Shown here piece by piece: positions 6,536-12,996 of a DNA stretch of 13,012 nucleotides. The notes below the pieces were generated by a model. It searched no databases, was not told the origin of the DNA, and saw nothing but the letters and a program-made list of their open reading frames with translations. Numbering within the stretch: position 1 is the stretch's first letter; each line of letters starts with the position of its first letter. A program made the position numbers and the translations under genes. Source of the DNA: Deltaproteobacteria bacterium (GTDB taxonomy: Bacteria > Desulfobacterota > Syntrophobacteria > BM002); contig JAGFXI010000025.1 of the NCBI GenBank assembly GCA_017861095.1, positions 1-13,012 on the forward strand, written 5' to 3'.

Positions 6536-6824
6536 TCCTCCTGCTCCTCCCTCGGCCACTAGCCACGAATGCTTACGACAACGGTCACAAAAAGCTCTGC
6601 ACCCATCATGCCAGTCGCCCGATACCCACGGGGCTTCACCTCTCTTGTATCATAGAGCCACAGAGGTAAAAAAAAGAATTTGGGGGCCTCAGGTCTCGCG
6701 ACGACTCTTACGGAGGGCAACCAGGCTCCCCCAGTGGTTGCCGGAGAGAGTCTCCCCGGTTATCCTTCTGCCCATTAACAGGGATCGGGAATCCAGGTTC
6801 TTGTCGGAAGGGCACAGGTCCCTC
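6536..6824. other. Gene-free stretch upstream of the NDK-like gene
   Basis: No convincing coding sequence on either strand. On the minus strand, TATGAT (-10-like) occurs in GGCTCTATGATACAAG near 6648 without a clear -35; it could drive the NDK-like gene. A run of eight A (plus strand) follows near 6668. An inverted repeat lies at 6716-6742. The rest looks like decayed or non-coding DNA leading up to repeat copy 2. Confidence 0.4.
6716..6742. repeat. Perfect 8-bp inverted repeat, 11-nt loop
   Basis: GGCAACCA (6716-6723) pairs exactly with TGGTTGCC (6735-6742) around an 11-nt loop GGCTCCCCCAG. No T run follows on either side, so it is not a classical terminator; an operator-like site or chance palindrome is possible. 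Confidence 0.35.
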
Positions 6825-7008
6825 TAGCCCGCATTGTGCGCGAGACGCCGTCGCGAGATCGTGGAGATGGTCGTGCCACCGGGCAACCACAGGGGCTCGG
6901 ACTTGAGGCGTACTTGTTCAGTACGTCGCAAGGTTCGAGACCGGAGGACGCCCGGAAGGACGACCAGATCCGCGGTCGCAGCAGGTGGCTCGTACACAAT
7001 GCGGGCTA
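6825..7008. repeat. 180-bp palindromic repeat, copy 2, TA-flanked
   Basis: Positions 6827-7006 match copy 1 (381-560) over the full 180 bp without gaps, and TA again stands at both ends (6825-6826, 7007-7008). The central hairpin is stronger than in copy 1: GGCGTACT and AGTACGTC, extended by CTTG/CAAG and by CTCGGAC/GTTCGAG flanks. Most differences from copy 1 preserve or create pairs. It ends 112 bp before the ATG of the 7121 gene, so it could lie in that gene's upstream region. The string GGTTCGAGACC inside it resembles a tRNA T-loop, but no tRNA fold surrounds it. Confidence 0.9.
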
Positions 7009-7023
7009 AGGAAAAGTTCGGCG

Positions 7024-7053
7024 TTGACTTCCGAGGGGCGTCTTTGGTAGCGT
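7024..7053 (+). promoter_or_regulatory. Possible weak promoter of the cysteine-cluster operon
   Basis: TTGACT (7024-7029) and TAGCGT (7048-7053) are 18 nt apart on the plus strand, 68 nt before the ATG at 7121. The -35 matches five of six positions, the -10 only three. It lies just right of repeat copy 2. Confidence 0.25.
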
Positions 7054-7120
7054 TCTTCGGTCAGCCTCTTTCGCCTGGCCACCGCATCTGGATCGACCTG
7101 ATCGAAGCGAGGAGATTTCC

Positions 7121-7396
7121 ATGAGCGACGCAGATGAGGATAAGGGTACCACCGGAATCGGCACCTACTTCGCCCACCTCGAGGACGGTGAGCTGGTTCT
7201 CGAGCCGTATTGCGGCTGCGGGAACCAGCTCGATGAGACGTACTTCTGCGATGCTTGCAAGCGGCACTGCCATCCCGCCGACATCCTCTGTGAAGACCAG
7301 GCCACCTTAACGATGGTGGACCGGTACATCCGCACCAGTGTGAAGTTCCGTAAATTCAGGGCCATGCTGGGGAAGAGGAAGACCATCGGCTCTTGA
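7121..7396 (+). CDS. Small Cys-rich protein, unknown function
   Basis: This 91-residue protein has a good ribosome site (GAGGAG, 8 nt before the ATG). Its centre carries six cysteines: Cys31-x-Cys33, Cys43-x2-Cys46, Cys50 and Cys57, plus His49 and His51 (CGCGNQ, FCDACKRHCHP). That spacing suits a structural zinc site or small metal cluster, though it is not a standard zinc ribbon I can name. The N-terminus is acidic (MSDADEDKG) and the C-terminus basic (KFRKFRAMLGKRK), so binding to nucleic acid or a protein partner is possible. It is followed after 65 bp by the first of two YkgJ-type genes on the same strand, probably in one operon. I do not recognise the family. Confidence 0.75.
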   Translation: MSDADEDKGTTGIGTYFAHLEDGELVLEPYCGCGNQLDETYFCDACKRHCHPADILCEDQATLTMVDRYIRTSVKFRKFRAMLGKRKTIGS

Positions 7397-7461
7397 GGTC
7401 GATCCAGCATTCCCCCCCCTCAGTGTGGCCGTCGGCATGACATCAGGCAAAGGAATTTCTC

Positions 7462-8166
7462 ATGAAGGAAACGAGGGAACCACTCCAGCCCAGGGACACC
7501 TTCTCCTTCAGCTGCCACGCCGGGCTTTCCTGTTTCACCTCCTGCTGCCGGGACGTGAATATCCTTCTCTCTCCGTACGACATCATTCGCATGAAACGTC
7601 GGCTCGGTCTCTCCAGCACGGAATTCCTGGCGCGCTTTACCAAGACCCTCGTTGCCCCGAAGACCGCCTTCCTGGCGGTTCAGCTCAAGATGGACGAGGA
7701 GAGCGGACGCCGCTGCTATTTTGTGGGTTCGGGCGGCTGTTCAATCTACGAGGACCGTCCCTGGTCCTGCCGCATGTACCCCCTCGATGTAGACGGCGAT
7801 TGCGGCCAGTACCGGCTCATCGTCGACCGCTCCCGCTGCCACGGCCTGGACGTCCGGGAGGGCACGAACCTAGCCCAGTGGTTTCGCGACCAGGGGCTCG
7901 GGCCGTACACCGCCGAGAGCGAGCGGTTCGCGGCGGTAACCGGCGACGACAACCTCACCGCGTGGAGGGTCAGCCATCCCCAGGGTGCCCACATTTTCCA
8001 CCTCGCCTGTTACGATCTGGATCGCTTTCGGGAACTCGTCTTCAGAGAGGCCCTCTATGACATGATCGAGGCGGGCGGCATCAACCTCGACGAACTCCGA
8101 GGTGATGACCTGGCGCTCCTCGCCTTTGCGTACGCCTGGTTGAGGGCGTTGGCCGTGGGCATTTAA
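7462..8166 (+). CDS. YkgJ-type cysteine cluster protein (paralog A)
   Basis: The 234-residue protein has the YkgJ/UPF0153 cysteine pattern: Cys18-x5-Cys24-x3-Cys28-Cys29 near the start, then Cys85, Cys93 and Cys103 (GCSIYEDRPWSCRMYP), and Cys126 in RCHGL. Proteins of this family are annotated as zinc- or iron-chelating, or as Fe-S oxidoreductase-like; the reaction is not established. The C-terminal half is helical and holds a further Cys in LACYDLDRFRELVF. AAAGGAA lies 7 nt before the ATG. It is followed after 20 bp by a paralog with the same cysteine spacing, so the pair arose by tandem duplication and may act together or on different partners. Confidence 0.8.
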   Translation: MKETREPLQPRDTFSFSCHAGLSCFTSCCRDVNILLSPYDIIRMKRRLGLSSTEFLARFTKTLVAPKTAFLAVQLKMDEESGRRCYFVGSGGCSIYEDRPWSCRMYPLDVDGDCGQYRLIVDRSRCHGLDVREGTNLAQWFRDQGLGPYTAESERFAAVTGDDNLTAWRVSHPQGAHIFHLACYDLDRFRELVFREALYDMIEAGGINLDELRGDDLALLAFAYAWLRALAVGI

Positions 8167-8186
8167 GGCCTGAAAGAAACTCAGCC

Positions 8187-8999
8187 ATGGACCATACTTT
8201 TTGCACGTCACCACACCCGGGGTCGGAATGCGTGGCGCCCTTGACTGGTGGGACGTTTCGTTTCGCCTGCCATCCGGGTGTTTCCTGTTTCACGAACTGC
8301 TGTGCCGATCTAAGTCTCATCCTCACACCCTACGATGTCCTGCGCCTAAAGACAGCCATGGGGATACCATCCGGGCAGTTTCTTGAGCGCCACACCGGTG
8401 ATGATATGCGCTACAACTCGGGACTTCCTGTCGTGAGCCTCAAGATGGGGGATGACCCCAAACAAAAATGCCCCTTTCTCTCGCCGGCCGGCTGTTCCGT
8501 GTACGCCGATAGGCCGGGGGCATGCCGGCTCTACCCGGTGGGTCGGGCTGCGAGGTACGCCGGACGCACGCTCCAGGAAGAGTACTTTCTCGTGAAGGAG
8601 TCCCACTGTCTCGGGTTTGGCGAGGCGCAAGAGTGGACCGTCCAGGAGTGGCTGGCCGATCAAGGCCTGGAGGCCTACGATGCGATGAACGCCCTCTGGA
8701 TGGGAATCAACCGCGATGTGGCGAGCGGGCAGTCGCTGTCGCCCGTGACCGGTGACAAGCTGAAGATGTACTTCATGGCCTGTTACAACCTGGATCAGTT
8801 CCAACGATTCGTTTTCGAGAGCCGCCTTCTCCAGATGTTTCGCATCGACAACGACACCCTGACCCGGATCAGGGCCAGCCAGATGGAGCTCCTAAGATTT
8901 GCCTTTGCCTGGGTGGAGTTCTCGGTATTCGGCAAGAAGACCATGCAGGTCAAACCATCCGTGCTGAAGGCACAAGAAAGGGCGCAGGGCCGGAGATAG
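8187..8999 (+). CDS. YkgJ-type cysteine cluster protein (paralog B)
   Basis: The 270-residue protein repeats the layout of its left neighbour: Cys28-x5-Cys34-x3-Cys38-Cys39 (FACHPGVSCFTNCC), then LILTPYDVLRLK, Cys95, Cys103 and Cys113 (GCSVYADRPGACRLYP), Cys141 in ESHCLGF and MACYNLDQFQRFVFE near the C-terminus. It differs by a 10-residue longer N-terminus with two extra cysteines (Cys6, Cys15) and a basic C-terminal tail (about 250-270). The ribosome site is weak, so translation may depend on coupling to the preceding gene 20 bp upstream. Same family caveat: metal or Fe-S binding is expected, the reaction is unknown. It ends 26 bp from the convergent gene at 9026, with no terminator hairpin between them. 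Confidence 0.8.
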   Translation: MDHTFCTSPHPGSECVAPLTGGTFRFACHPGVSCFTNCCADLSLILTPYDVLRLKTAMGIPSGQFLERHTGDDMRYNSGLPVVSLKMGDDPKQKCPFLSPAGCSVYADRPGACRLYPVGRAARYAGRTLQEEYFLVKESHCLGFGEAQEWTVQEWLADQGLEAYDAMNALWMGINRDVASGQSLSPVTGDKLKMYFMACYNLDQFQRFVFESRLLQMFRIDNDTLTRIRASQMELLRFAFAWVEFSVFGKKTMQVKPSVLKAQERAQGRR

Positions 9000-9025
9000 G
9001 ACTCAGTGCCCCCTTCGTCGTCCGC

Positions 9026-9295
9026 CTAGTCCACGATTCCGTCCTTCAGATCGTAGGGACTCCAGACAGGAATGGGCTTGCACACCCTGTTCCGGGGGGT
9101 GAACTGACACCGATAGGAGGACCTCGACTGCTGGGTTCGCCACATGTAATCCCAGCCATTGATATAGTACGGGCAGTCGTCGTTGAAACAGACGTAGTGA
9201 TATGGATCCCCCCAGGTGTTCTGGGCGGGTGGCTCCCATTTCAGCATCTCGGAGCCGCAATGAGGGCATTTGGGTCGCTCTTCTCGATCATTCAT
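9026..9295 (-). CDS. Small zinc-ribbon protein (Ogr/Delta-like finger)
   Basis: The 89-residue protein starts at the ATG at 9293-9295, with AGGAGG 7 nt upstream; a TTG directly before it is in frame but not needed. Cys10-x2-Cys13 (CPHCGSEMLKW) and Cys36-x4-Cys41 (CFNDDCPYY) form a four-cysteine zinc site of the CxxC...CxxxxC type, resembling Ogr/Delta-type fingers. The segment between is Trp/Pro/Tyr-rich (WGDPYHYVC). The rest is basic and aromatic (QFTPRNRVCKPIPVW). A role in protein or nucleic-acid contacts is possible but not shown. It lies 41 bp after the 9337 gene and probably shares its transcript. Confidence 0.75.
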   Translation of the reverse strand: MNDREERPKCPHCGSEMLKWEPPAQNTWGDPYHYVCFNDDCPYYINGWDYMWRTQQSRSSYRCQFTPRNRVCKPIPVWSPYDLKDGIVD

Positions 9296-9336
9296 CAACT
9301 CTCTCCTCCTTCACCTTCCCGTGGTTGGTGACCCCT

Positions 9337-9660
9337 TCAACGGTTCTTCAGGTAGATGTCGCAGAATTCCTGAAGGGTCTCCTTCATAACCCCTTGAGGG
9401 TCGGGAACGCTATCTCCGAAGATCTCTGCCACTTTCGTCAAATCAAGCTGGGAGAGATCGGTGCAGAGTCTCTCGTAGTAGGCTTTCTTCTCCTCGGGAA
9501 GTTGCGCCACCAGCTTACGCCCGACCATGGTTTCCAGGAGTTGGTACATGCGGTCTATTTCCTGGGCTTGCACCTCCTCGGACAGAGTAACTCCCTTCCT
9601 GCGAATGAGTGCCTCACAGAAGGTGAGGATGAACGGGTTTCGCGGTTTCTCCGTACTCAT
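9337..9660 (-). CDS. Small helical protein, unknown function
   Basis: The start is placed at the ATG at 9658-9660, with AAAGGA about 7 nt upstream; the frame extends 22 codons further but without a ribosome site and with unlikely composition. The 107-residue product (MSTEKPRNPFILTFCEALI) is predicted soluble and mostly helical, with charged amphipathic stretches (QAQEIDRMYQLLETMVG, PEEKKAYYERLCTDL). I recognise no domain. It is the first gene of a two-gene unit with the zinc-ribbon gene at 9026, and has a promoter candidate at 9726-9754. Confidence 0.7.
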   Translation of the reverse strand: MSTEKPRNPFILTFCEALIRRKGVTLSEEVQAQEIDRMYQLLETMVGRKLVAQLPEEKKAYYERLCTDLSQLDLTKVAEIFGDSVPDPQGVMKETLQEFCDIYLKNR

Positions 9661-9725
9661 GAAGTGATCCTTTCTAGAAATATGGGTGAGAGCAGGCAGC
9701 GCTCGCTTGCATGCAAAACGTCCCA

Positions 9726-9754
9726 ATGATAACAGATCCAGCCCTCCCAGTCAC
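9726..9754 (-). promoter_or_regulatory. Extended -10 promoter of the 9337/9026 unit
   Basis: On the minus strand GTGACT (9749-9754), a 17-nt spacer and TATCAT (9726-9731) preceded by TGT give a good extended -10 promoter. Transcription would start near 9719, about 60 nt before the ATG. A 10-bp palindrome TTGCATGCAA (9707-9716) lies at or just after the start site and could be an operator. Confidence 0.5.
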
Positions 9755-9764
9755 TCCGGACTCA

Positions 9765-9793
9765 TTGACTTTTCGCCACTGTTGAGATAGGGT
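9765..9793 (+). promoter_or_regulatory. Candidate promoter of the SEC-C gene
   Basis: TTGACT (9765-9770) and TAGGGT (9788-9793) are 17 nt apart on the plus strand, the same arrangement as the tol promoter (strong -35, TAG-type -10). The -10 is weak. It would give a leader of more than 220 nt for the gene at 10026 and lies back to back with the minus-strand promoter at 9726-9754. Confidence 0.35.
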
Positions 9794-10025
9794 AACGCGC
9801 TCATTTTGGTGGTCAAGGAGCGGCGTACCCGCCTTTCCCCAGGTAAGGGACTCCGGCTGGTTTCACCGGGCTGATCCTTCTGCCGCCGGCATCGCCACGG
9901 TTCCCCGCCGTCGCCGGTAGCTCCCCTTTCCAACGGGCACTCGCTTCTGACACTCACGGTCGGAGAAACCACGGTCGCTCCCCCTTTCGCCTCCTGCGTG
10001 CTTCAGGGTGGAGAAGGAGTCGAAC
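9794..10025 (+). other. Long GC-rich leader upstream of the SEC-C gene
   Basis: No convincing coding sequence on either strand. It holds a hairpin (CCGGC 9886-9890 with GCCGG 9913-9917, and inside it ACGG 9897-9900 with CCGT 9908-9911) and an 8-bp direct repeat CACGGTCG at 9955-9962 and 9970-9977. GGAGAAGGAG stands 6 nt before the ATG. No named riboswitch consensus was recognised. Confidence 0.35.
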
Positions 10026-11318
10026 ATGAGTCCAGCCCGCAAGCAGCAATCCTTAAGCAAGGAGGTGCGGGATGCCATCCTCAAGGTCATCGACGGTGGC
10101 GATGCGGAGGAAATCGCCCGGAGCATCAAGATGGAACCTGCCCAGCTTCTGGCCATGCGGGATACCTTTGTGGAACACTCCGTGCGCCAGGCCCTCCTCG
10201 GGGAGGCAGCAGAAAGAAAGATCGGGCGAAACGAACCATGCCCGTGCGGGTCGGGCAAGAAATACAAGAAGTGCTGCCTGGCCAAGCATGAGAAGGCCAG
10301 AGGCTTCCTGAGGGAAACCCGGGCGCAAGACATCCAGCAGACGGACAAGGAGGAGCGCCTCCCCCCTTACGTGGCGACGGGGTTTGACCTCCTCGCTGCC
10401 GAGAAATATGAGGAGGCCTCCGCCTATGCCGCAGAGCTCCTCGAGACCCACCCCGAGGATGACCGTGTTCACGATACCCTGGTGACAGCGCTCCTTGCCT
10501 CAGGCAGGTACGACGATGCCACTGCGATTTCCCGCACCCGTTGGCAAGTGGCGAGGGAGGAGAAGGTCTTCTACCTCGCCCATGGATACCATCGGCGTCA
10601 GCCCCAGGGCGAGGAAGCTTCGCCGCCGCACTTCTATGCCCCGGAAACATGGCTGGAGAAGTACTGGATTGCCGTCAAGGCCAAGGAGTATCGGGCTCTC
10701 CTCCCGGAGCCGCGGGACCCTGGTCTCGACGAGCTGGTAACCACGCTGCTTGCCGTAAATGATCGGGAGCGGTTTCCGGACCAGAAAGAGAAAGGGCTGG
10801 AGGAGCGCCGAAAGGCACTGGAACCGACTCTGGATGAGCTCAAGAACGCCGGGGCCGCCGCCATACCTTACCTCCTTCAAGTGGTCTGGCGGTACTCCTG
10901 GGCAACCCTGTTCATCCCCGAGCTCCTGGCTCACTTTGGTACCGAGCTCGCCACCCGGAGTCTCATAGACATCTCCATGTTCGGCTACCACTTCGTCTCC
11001 GAGTCATGCCTGAAACACCTCGAGGCTCTCGGCTCCAAGGTGGTGCTTCCCATTCGGGAGGCGCTCCGGCGAGACCCCGAGTTCGACCCCATCAAGGTGG
11101 GCCTGATCGCGATGGTGGCTAACGTACAGGCGCCGGAGGTGGATCGGATCCTCGAGGATCTCCTCGATCATGACGAGCCGGTCGTGGTGGATTGGGCCGG
11201 CCTCGGCCTGGGCAAGCGAAAACGGATAGATCTTCTCGAGAGATTGGAGAAGGCGGCGGCACGAATCGGCAAGGCACCACGTCTTACCTGGGCCATTGAT
11301 CACTTGAAGAAGCTATAA
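10026..11318 (+). CDS. SEC-C motif protein with TPR-like and HEAT-like regions
   Basis: The 430-residue product starts at the ATG at 10026-10028 with GGAGAAGGAG just upstream. Residues 1-60 are helical with a helix-turn-helix-like part (GGDAEEIARSIKMEPAQL). Residues 66-84 are a complete SEC-C zinc motif (GRNEPCPCGSGKKYKKCC), the element found at the SecA C-terminus, where it binds zinc and SecB, and in many unrelated proteins. Residues about 105-190 show TPR-like helical pairs (FDLLAAEKYEEASAYAAELLETHP, TALLASGRYDDATAI). The C-terminal half (about 260-430) has HEAT-like repeats (LGSKVVLPIREALRRDPEF, VDRILEDLLDHDEPVVVDWAGLGLG). This looks like a protein-interaction scaffold; no catalytic domain is visible. 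It ends 9 bp from the convergent gene at 11328. Confidence 0.8.
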   Translation: MSPARKQQSLSKEVRDAILKVIDGGDAEEIARSIKMEPAQLLAMRDTFVEHSVRQALLGEAAERKIGRNEPCPCGSGKKYKKCCLAKHEKARGFLRETRAQDIQQTDKEERLPPYVATGFDLLAAEKYEEASAYAAELLETHPEDDRVHDTLVTALLASGRYDDATAISRTRWQVAREEKVFYLAHGYHRRQPQGEEASPPHFYAPETWLEKYWIAVKAKEYRALLPEPRDPGLDELVTTLLAVNDRERFPDQKEKGLEERRKALEPTLDELKNAGAAAIPYLLQVVWRYSWATLFIPELLAHFGTELATRSLIDISMFGYHFVSESCLKHLEALGSKVVLPIREALRRDPEFDPIKVGLIAMVANVQAPEVDRILEDLLDHDEPVVVDWAGLGLGKRKRIDLLERLEKAAARIGKAPRLTWAIDHLKKL

Positions 11319-11327
11319 GAAAGCAGC

Positions 11328-11675
11328 CTACTCCTCATGCCCGAGGAGCTGCATGCGAAAGCGCGCTGCCTCCTCACGCTGCCGATCCAGTTCCTGCCAC
11401 TCGCACCGGAGCGCCTCCAGACGCTGCTTCCGCTCACGGAGCCGTTCGGAACCCTCTCCGTTAACGCGCGCCTCCAGTTCCCGAATCTCCTGTTTCACCT
11501 CGGATACTTGGGCCTTCACTTCTCGCATCCGCGCGAGGACCGCCTCCTCGTCGCGGGTGAGGGGCACGAATTCTCCGGAGCACCGATCCGTGGCAAAGAA
11601 CTGCTGGCAGGAAGGGCAGGATTCTTCTGTCTCTAAATCGGCAGACCCATCGTCTTGTCTGATCTCACTCTCCAT
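11328..11675 (-). CDS. Small CxxC protein with coiled coil, unknown function
   Basis: The start is taken at the ATG at 11673-11675, preceded by AAGGAG at 8 nt; two in-frame upstream ATGs lack such a site. The 115-residue protein has an acidic N-terminus, Cys20-x2-Cys23 and Cys32 (CPSCQQFFATDRC), and from about residue 44 a long charged coiled coil (VLARMREVKAQVSEVKQEI, RKQRLEALRCEWQELDRQREE). Three clustered cysteines give an incomplete zinc site unless Cys94 or a second chain adds a ligand. A dimeric metal-binding or redox-switch protein is a guess. It has its own promoter (11708-11736), just past the qmoC terminator. Confidence 0.7.
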   Translation of the reverse strand: MESEIRQDDGSADLETEESCPSCQQFFATDRCSGEFVPLTRDEEAVLARMREVKAQVSEVKQEIRELEARVNGEGSERLRERKQRLEALRCEWQELDRQREEAARFRMQLLGHEE

Positions 11676-11707
11676 GTGAATTTCTCCTTGCATTCTCAAG
11701 TGCCCTA

Positions 11708-11736
11708 ACTATAGGCACTCCCTTTCCCCGGTGCAA
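11708..11736 (-). promoter_or_regulatory. Promoter of the CxxC coiled-coil gene
   Basis: On the minus strand TTGCAC (11731-11736), a 17-nt spacer and TATAGT (11708-11713) precede the gene start at 11675 by about 33 nt. The -10 matches five of six consensus bases. GTGCC and GGCAC flank the -10 region as a short inverted repeat, which could be an operator. Confidence 0.5.
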
Positions 11737-11741
11737 ACAAC

Positions 11742-11773
11742 AAAAAAGACCCGGCCCCAAGGGACCGGGTCTT
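11742..11773 (-). terminator. Rho-independent terminator after qmoC
   Basis: On the minus strand AAGACCCGG (complement 11765-11773) pairs with CCGGGTCTT (complement 11746-11754) as a perfect 9-bp stem around a 10-nt loop that can itself pair, followed by a run of six Ts ending at 11742. It lies 32 nt past the qmoC stop codon. Confidence 0.92.
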
Positions 11774-11805
11774 CGGCGCTGCTTCGGGTTGAAGGTACGG
11801 GCCAG

Positions 11806-12996
11806 TTAGGCCTGCTTCTCCGCCGCGGCGGGGACCGGTGTCGGTGCGGGCCGCACGCCGAACGGCCTGCCGACGTAGGCGGCATAGCCCATGGCCGCGG
11901 TGCGGTAGAAGAGATGAGCCAGCTTACTGTAGGGCAGGTAGGCGATGATGTAGAACACCGCCACCAGGTGAACAAAGTAGACCGGGTAGGCAATTCCTGC
12001 GACTCCGGCCAGACGGAGGAACCAGGCCGAGATCCCTGTCACCGCCGTCACCAGGATCGCCACGATCAGGGACCAGTCGAGGTAGGTGATCTTGCTCTCG
12101 ACCGCCTTCTTCTTCATGCGGTTGTTGATCACCATGATGATCCCTATGAGCAGGCTGAAGGCCGAGACGAAGGCGAGCGCCTTCACCGGATTGGTGACGG
12201 AGTACGGCGTCTGGATGCCGAAGCCGTAGAGCCCGACAAAGACGATGTTGGTCACGATGAAGAGCCCCACGAACCCGAAGAAGACCAGGAGGTGAGCGAT
12301 GTAACGGTCCTTGTTGGTGGTGCACTCCTGGAATTTCTTGTGAAAGAGGATCGTCGGGATCACCGTGATCAGGCTCTGAGCGTATTTCTTCCAGTCGAGA
12401 GGCAGGTCCTCGGCGTAGCCTTCCCGGATGGCGTTGTCGTGGGCCCCCAGGAGGAAGCTCTTGATGCCGAAGCCGAGGGACACCAGGGCCAGGACGGTCA
12501 TGGATAGGAAGATTCCGTCAACCAAGGGGATGGGGAAAAACTTGGAGTAGACCACCTCGCCCTCGGGGATGTGGAGGTGGCCGGTGAGCGCCAGGATTGC
12601 CAGCATGAGGAGCACCGGGATCGCCAGCATCACCGGGAAGTACTTCGCCTCGCCGACGATTTTTCCCATGAAACCGAAGAGGGCAAAATGCTTGAAGCTC
12701 GCGGCCCGGATGGCCCGCAACGCATCACCCGGCCGGGCTCCCCTCGGGCAGTAGGTGGAGCAGTCGTTGCAGTAGTGACAGAGCCACACGTCCACGTCGT
12801 TCACGAGACGATCCTTGAGACCCCACTGGGCATAGATCATCTCTTTCCGCGGGTAGGGCTTCTGATCAGGGGACAGGGGGCAGACCACCGAGCAGGTGGC
12901 ACACTGAAAGCATTTCTTCAAGGTATCGCCGCCGGCCTTCTGGATCTCCCGCACGAACTCGAGGTCCGGCTCTACCAGGGTCGCGGCCTTGCTCAC
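11806..12996 (-). CDS. qmoC: Quinone-interacting membrane-bound oxidoreductase subunit C (QmoC)
   Basis: The 396-residue product fuses an HdrC-like ferredoxin domain to a cytochrome-b-like membrane domain, the QmoC architecture. Two complete 4Fe-4S motifs are present: Cys29/32/35/39 (CFQCATCSVVCP) and Cys73/76/79/83 (CHYCNDCSTYCP). About six membrane segments follow (about 117-138, 158-178, 232-257, 271-292, 306-327, 333-355); His235, His343 and His361 lie in or beside them and are candidate haem b ligands. QmoABC passes electrons between the menaquinone pool and APS reductase in dissimilatory sulfur metabolism. qmoA and qmoB would be expected upstream, beyond the right edge. The start is a GTG at 12994-12996 with a modest GAGAG site; the tail after 375 (RPAPTPVPAAAEKQA) is a disordered Pro/Ala extension. 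A related HdrC-HdrE-type subunit of another complex remains possible. Confidence 0.85.
   Translation of the reverse strand: MSKAATLVEPDLEFVREIQKAGGDTLKKCFQCATCSVVCPLSPDQKPYPRKEMIYAQWGLKDRLVNDVDVWLCHYCNDCSTYCPRGARPGDALRAIRAASFKHFALFGFMGKIVGEAKYFPVMLAIPVLLMLAILALTGHLHIPEGEVVYSKFFPIPLVDGIFLSMTVLALVSLGFGIKSFLLGAHDNAIREGYAEDLPLDWKKYAQSLITVIPTILFHKKFQECTTNKDRYIAHLLVFFGFVGLFIVTNIVFVGLYGFGIQTPYSVTNPVKALAFVSAFSLLIGIIMVINNRMKKKAVESKITYLDWSLIVAILVTAVTGISAWFLRLAGVAGIAYPVYFVHLVAVFYIIAYLPYSKLAHLFYRTAAMGYAAYVGRPFGVRPAPTPVPAAAEKQA

Noticed and set aside
6827..7006. GGTTCGAGACC in repeat copy 2 resembles a tRNA T-arm
   Set aside because: No acceptor, D or anticodon stems surround it, and copy 1 has GGGGCGAGACC instead.
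9794..10025. Possible riboswitch (cobalamin-like GGTGAAACC on the minus strand)
   Set aside because: Wrong strand for the downstream gene, and the remaining conserved core elements are absent.
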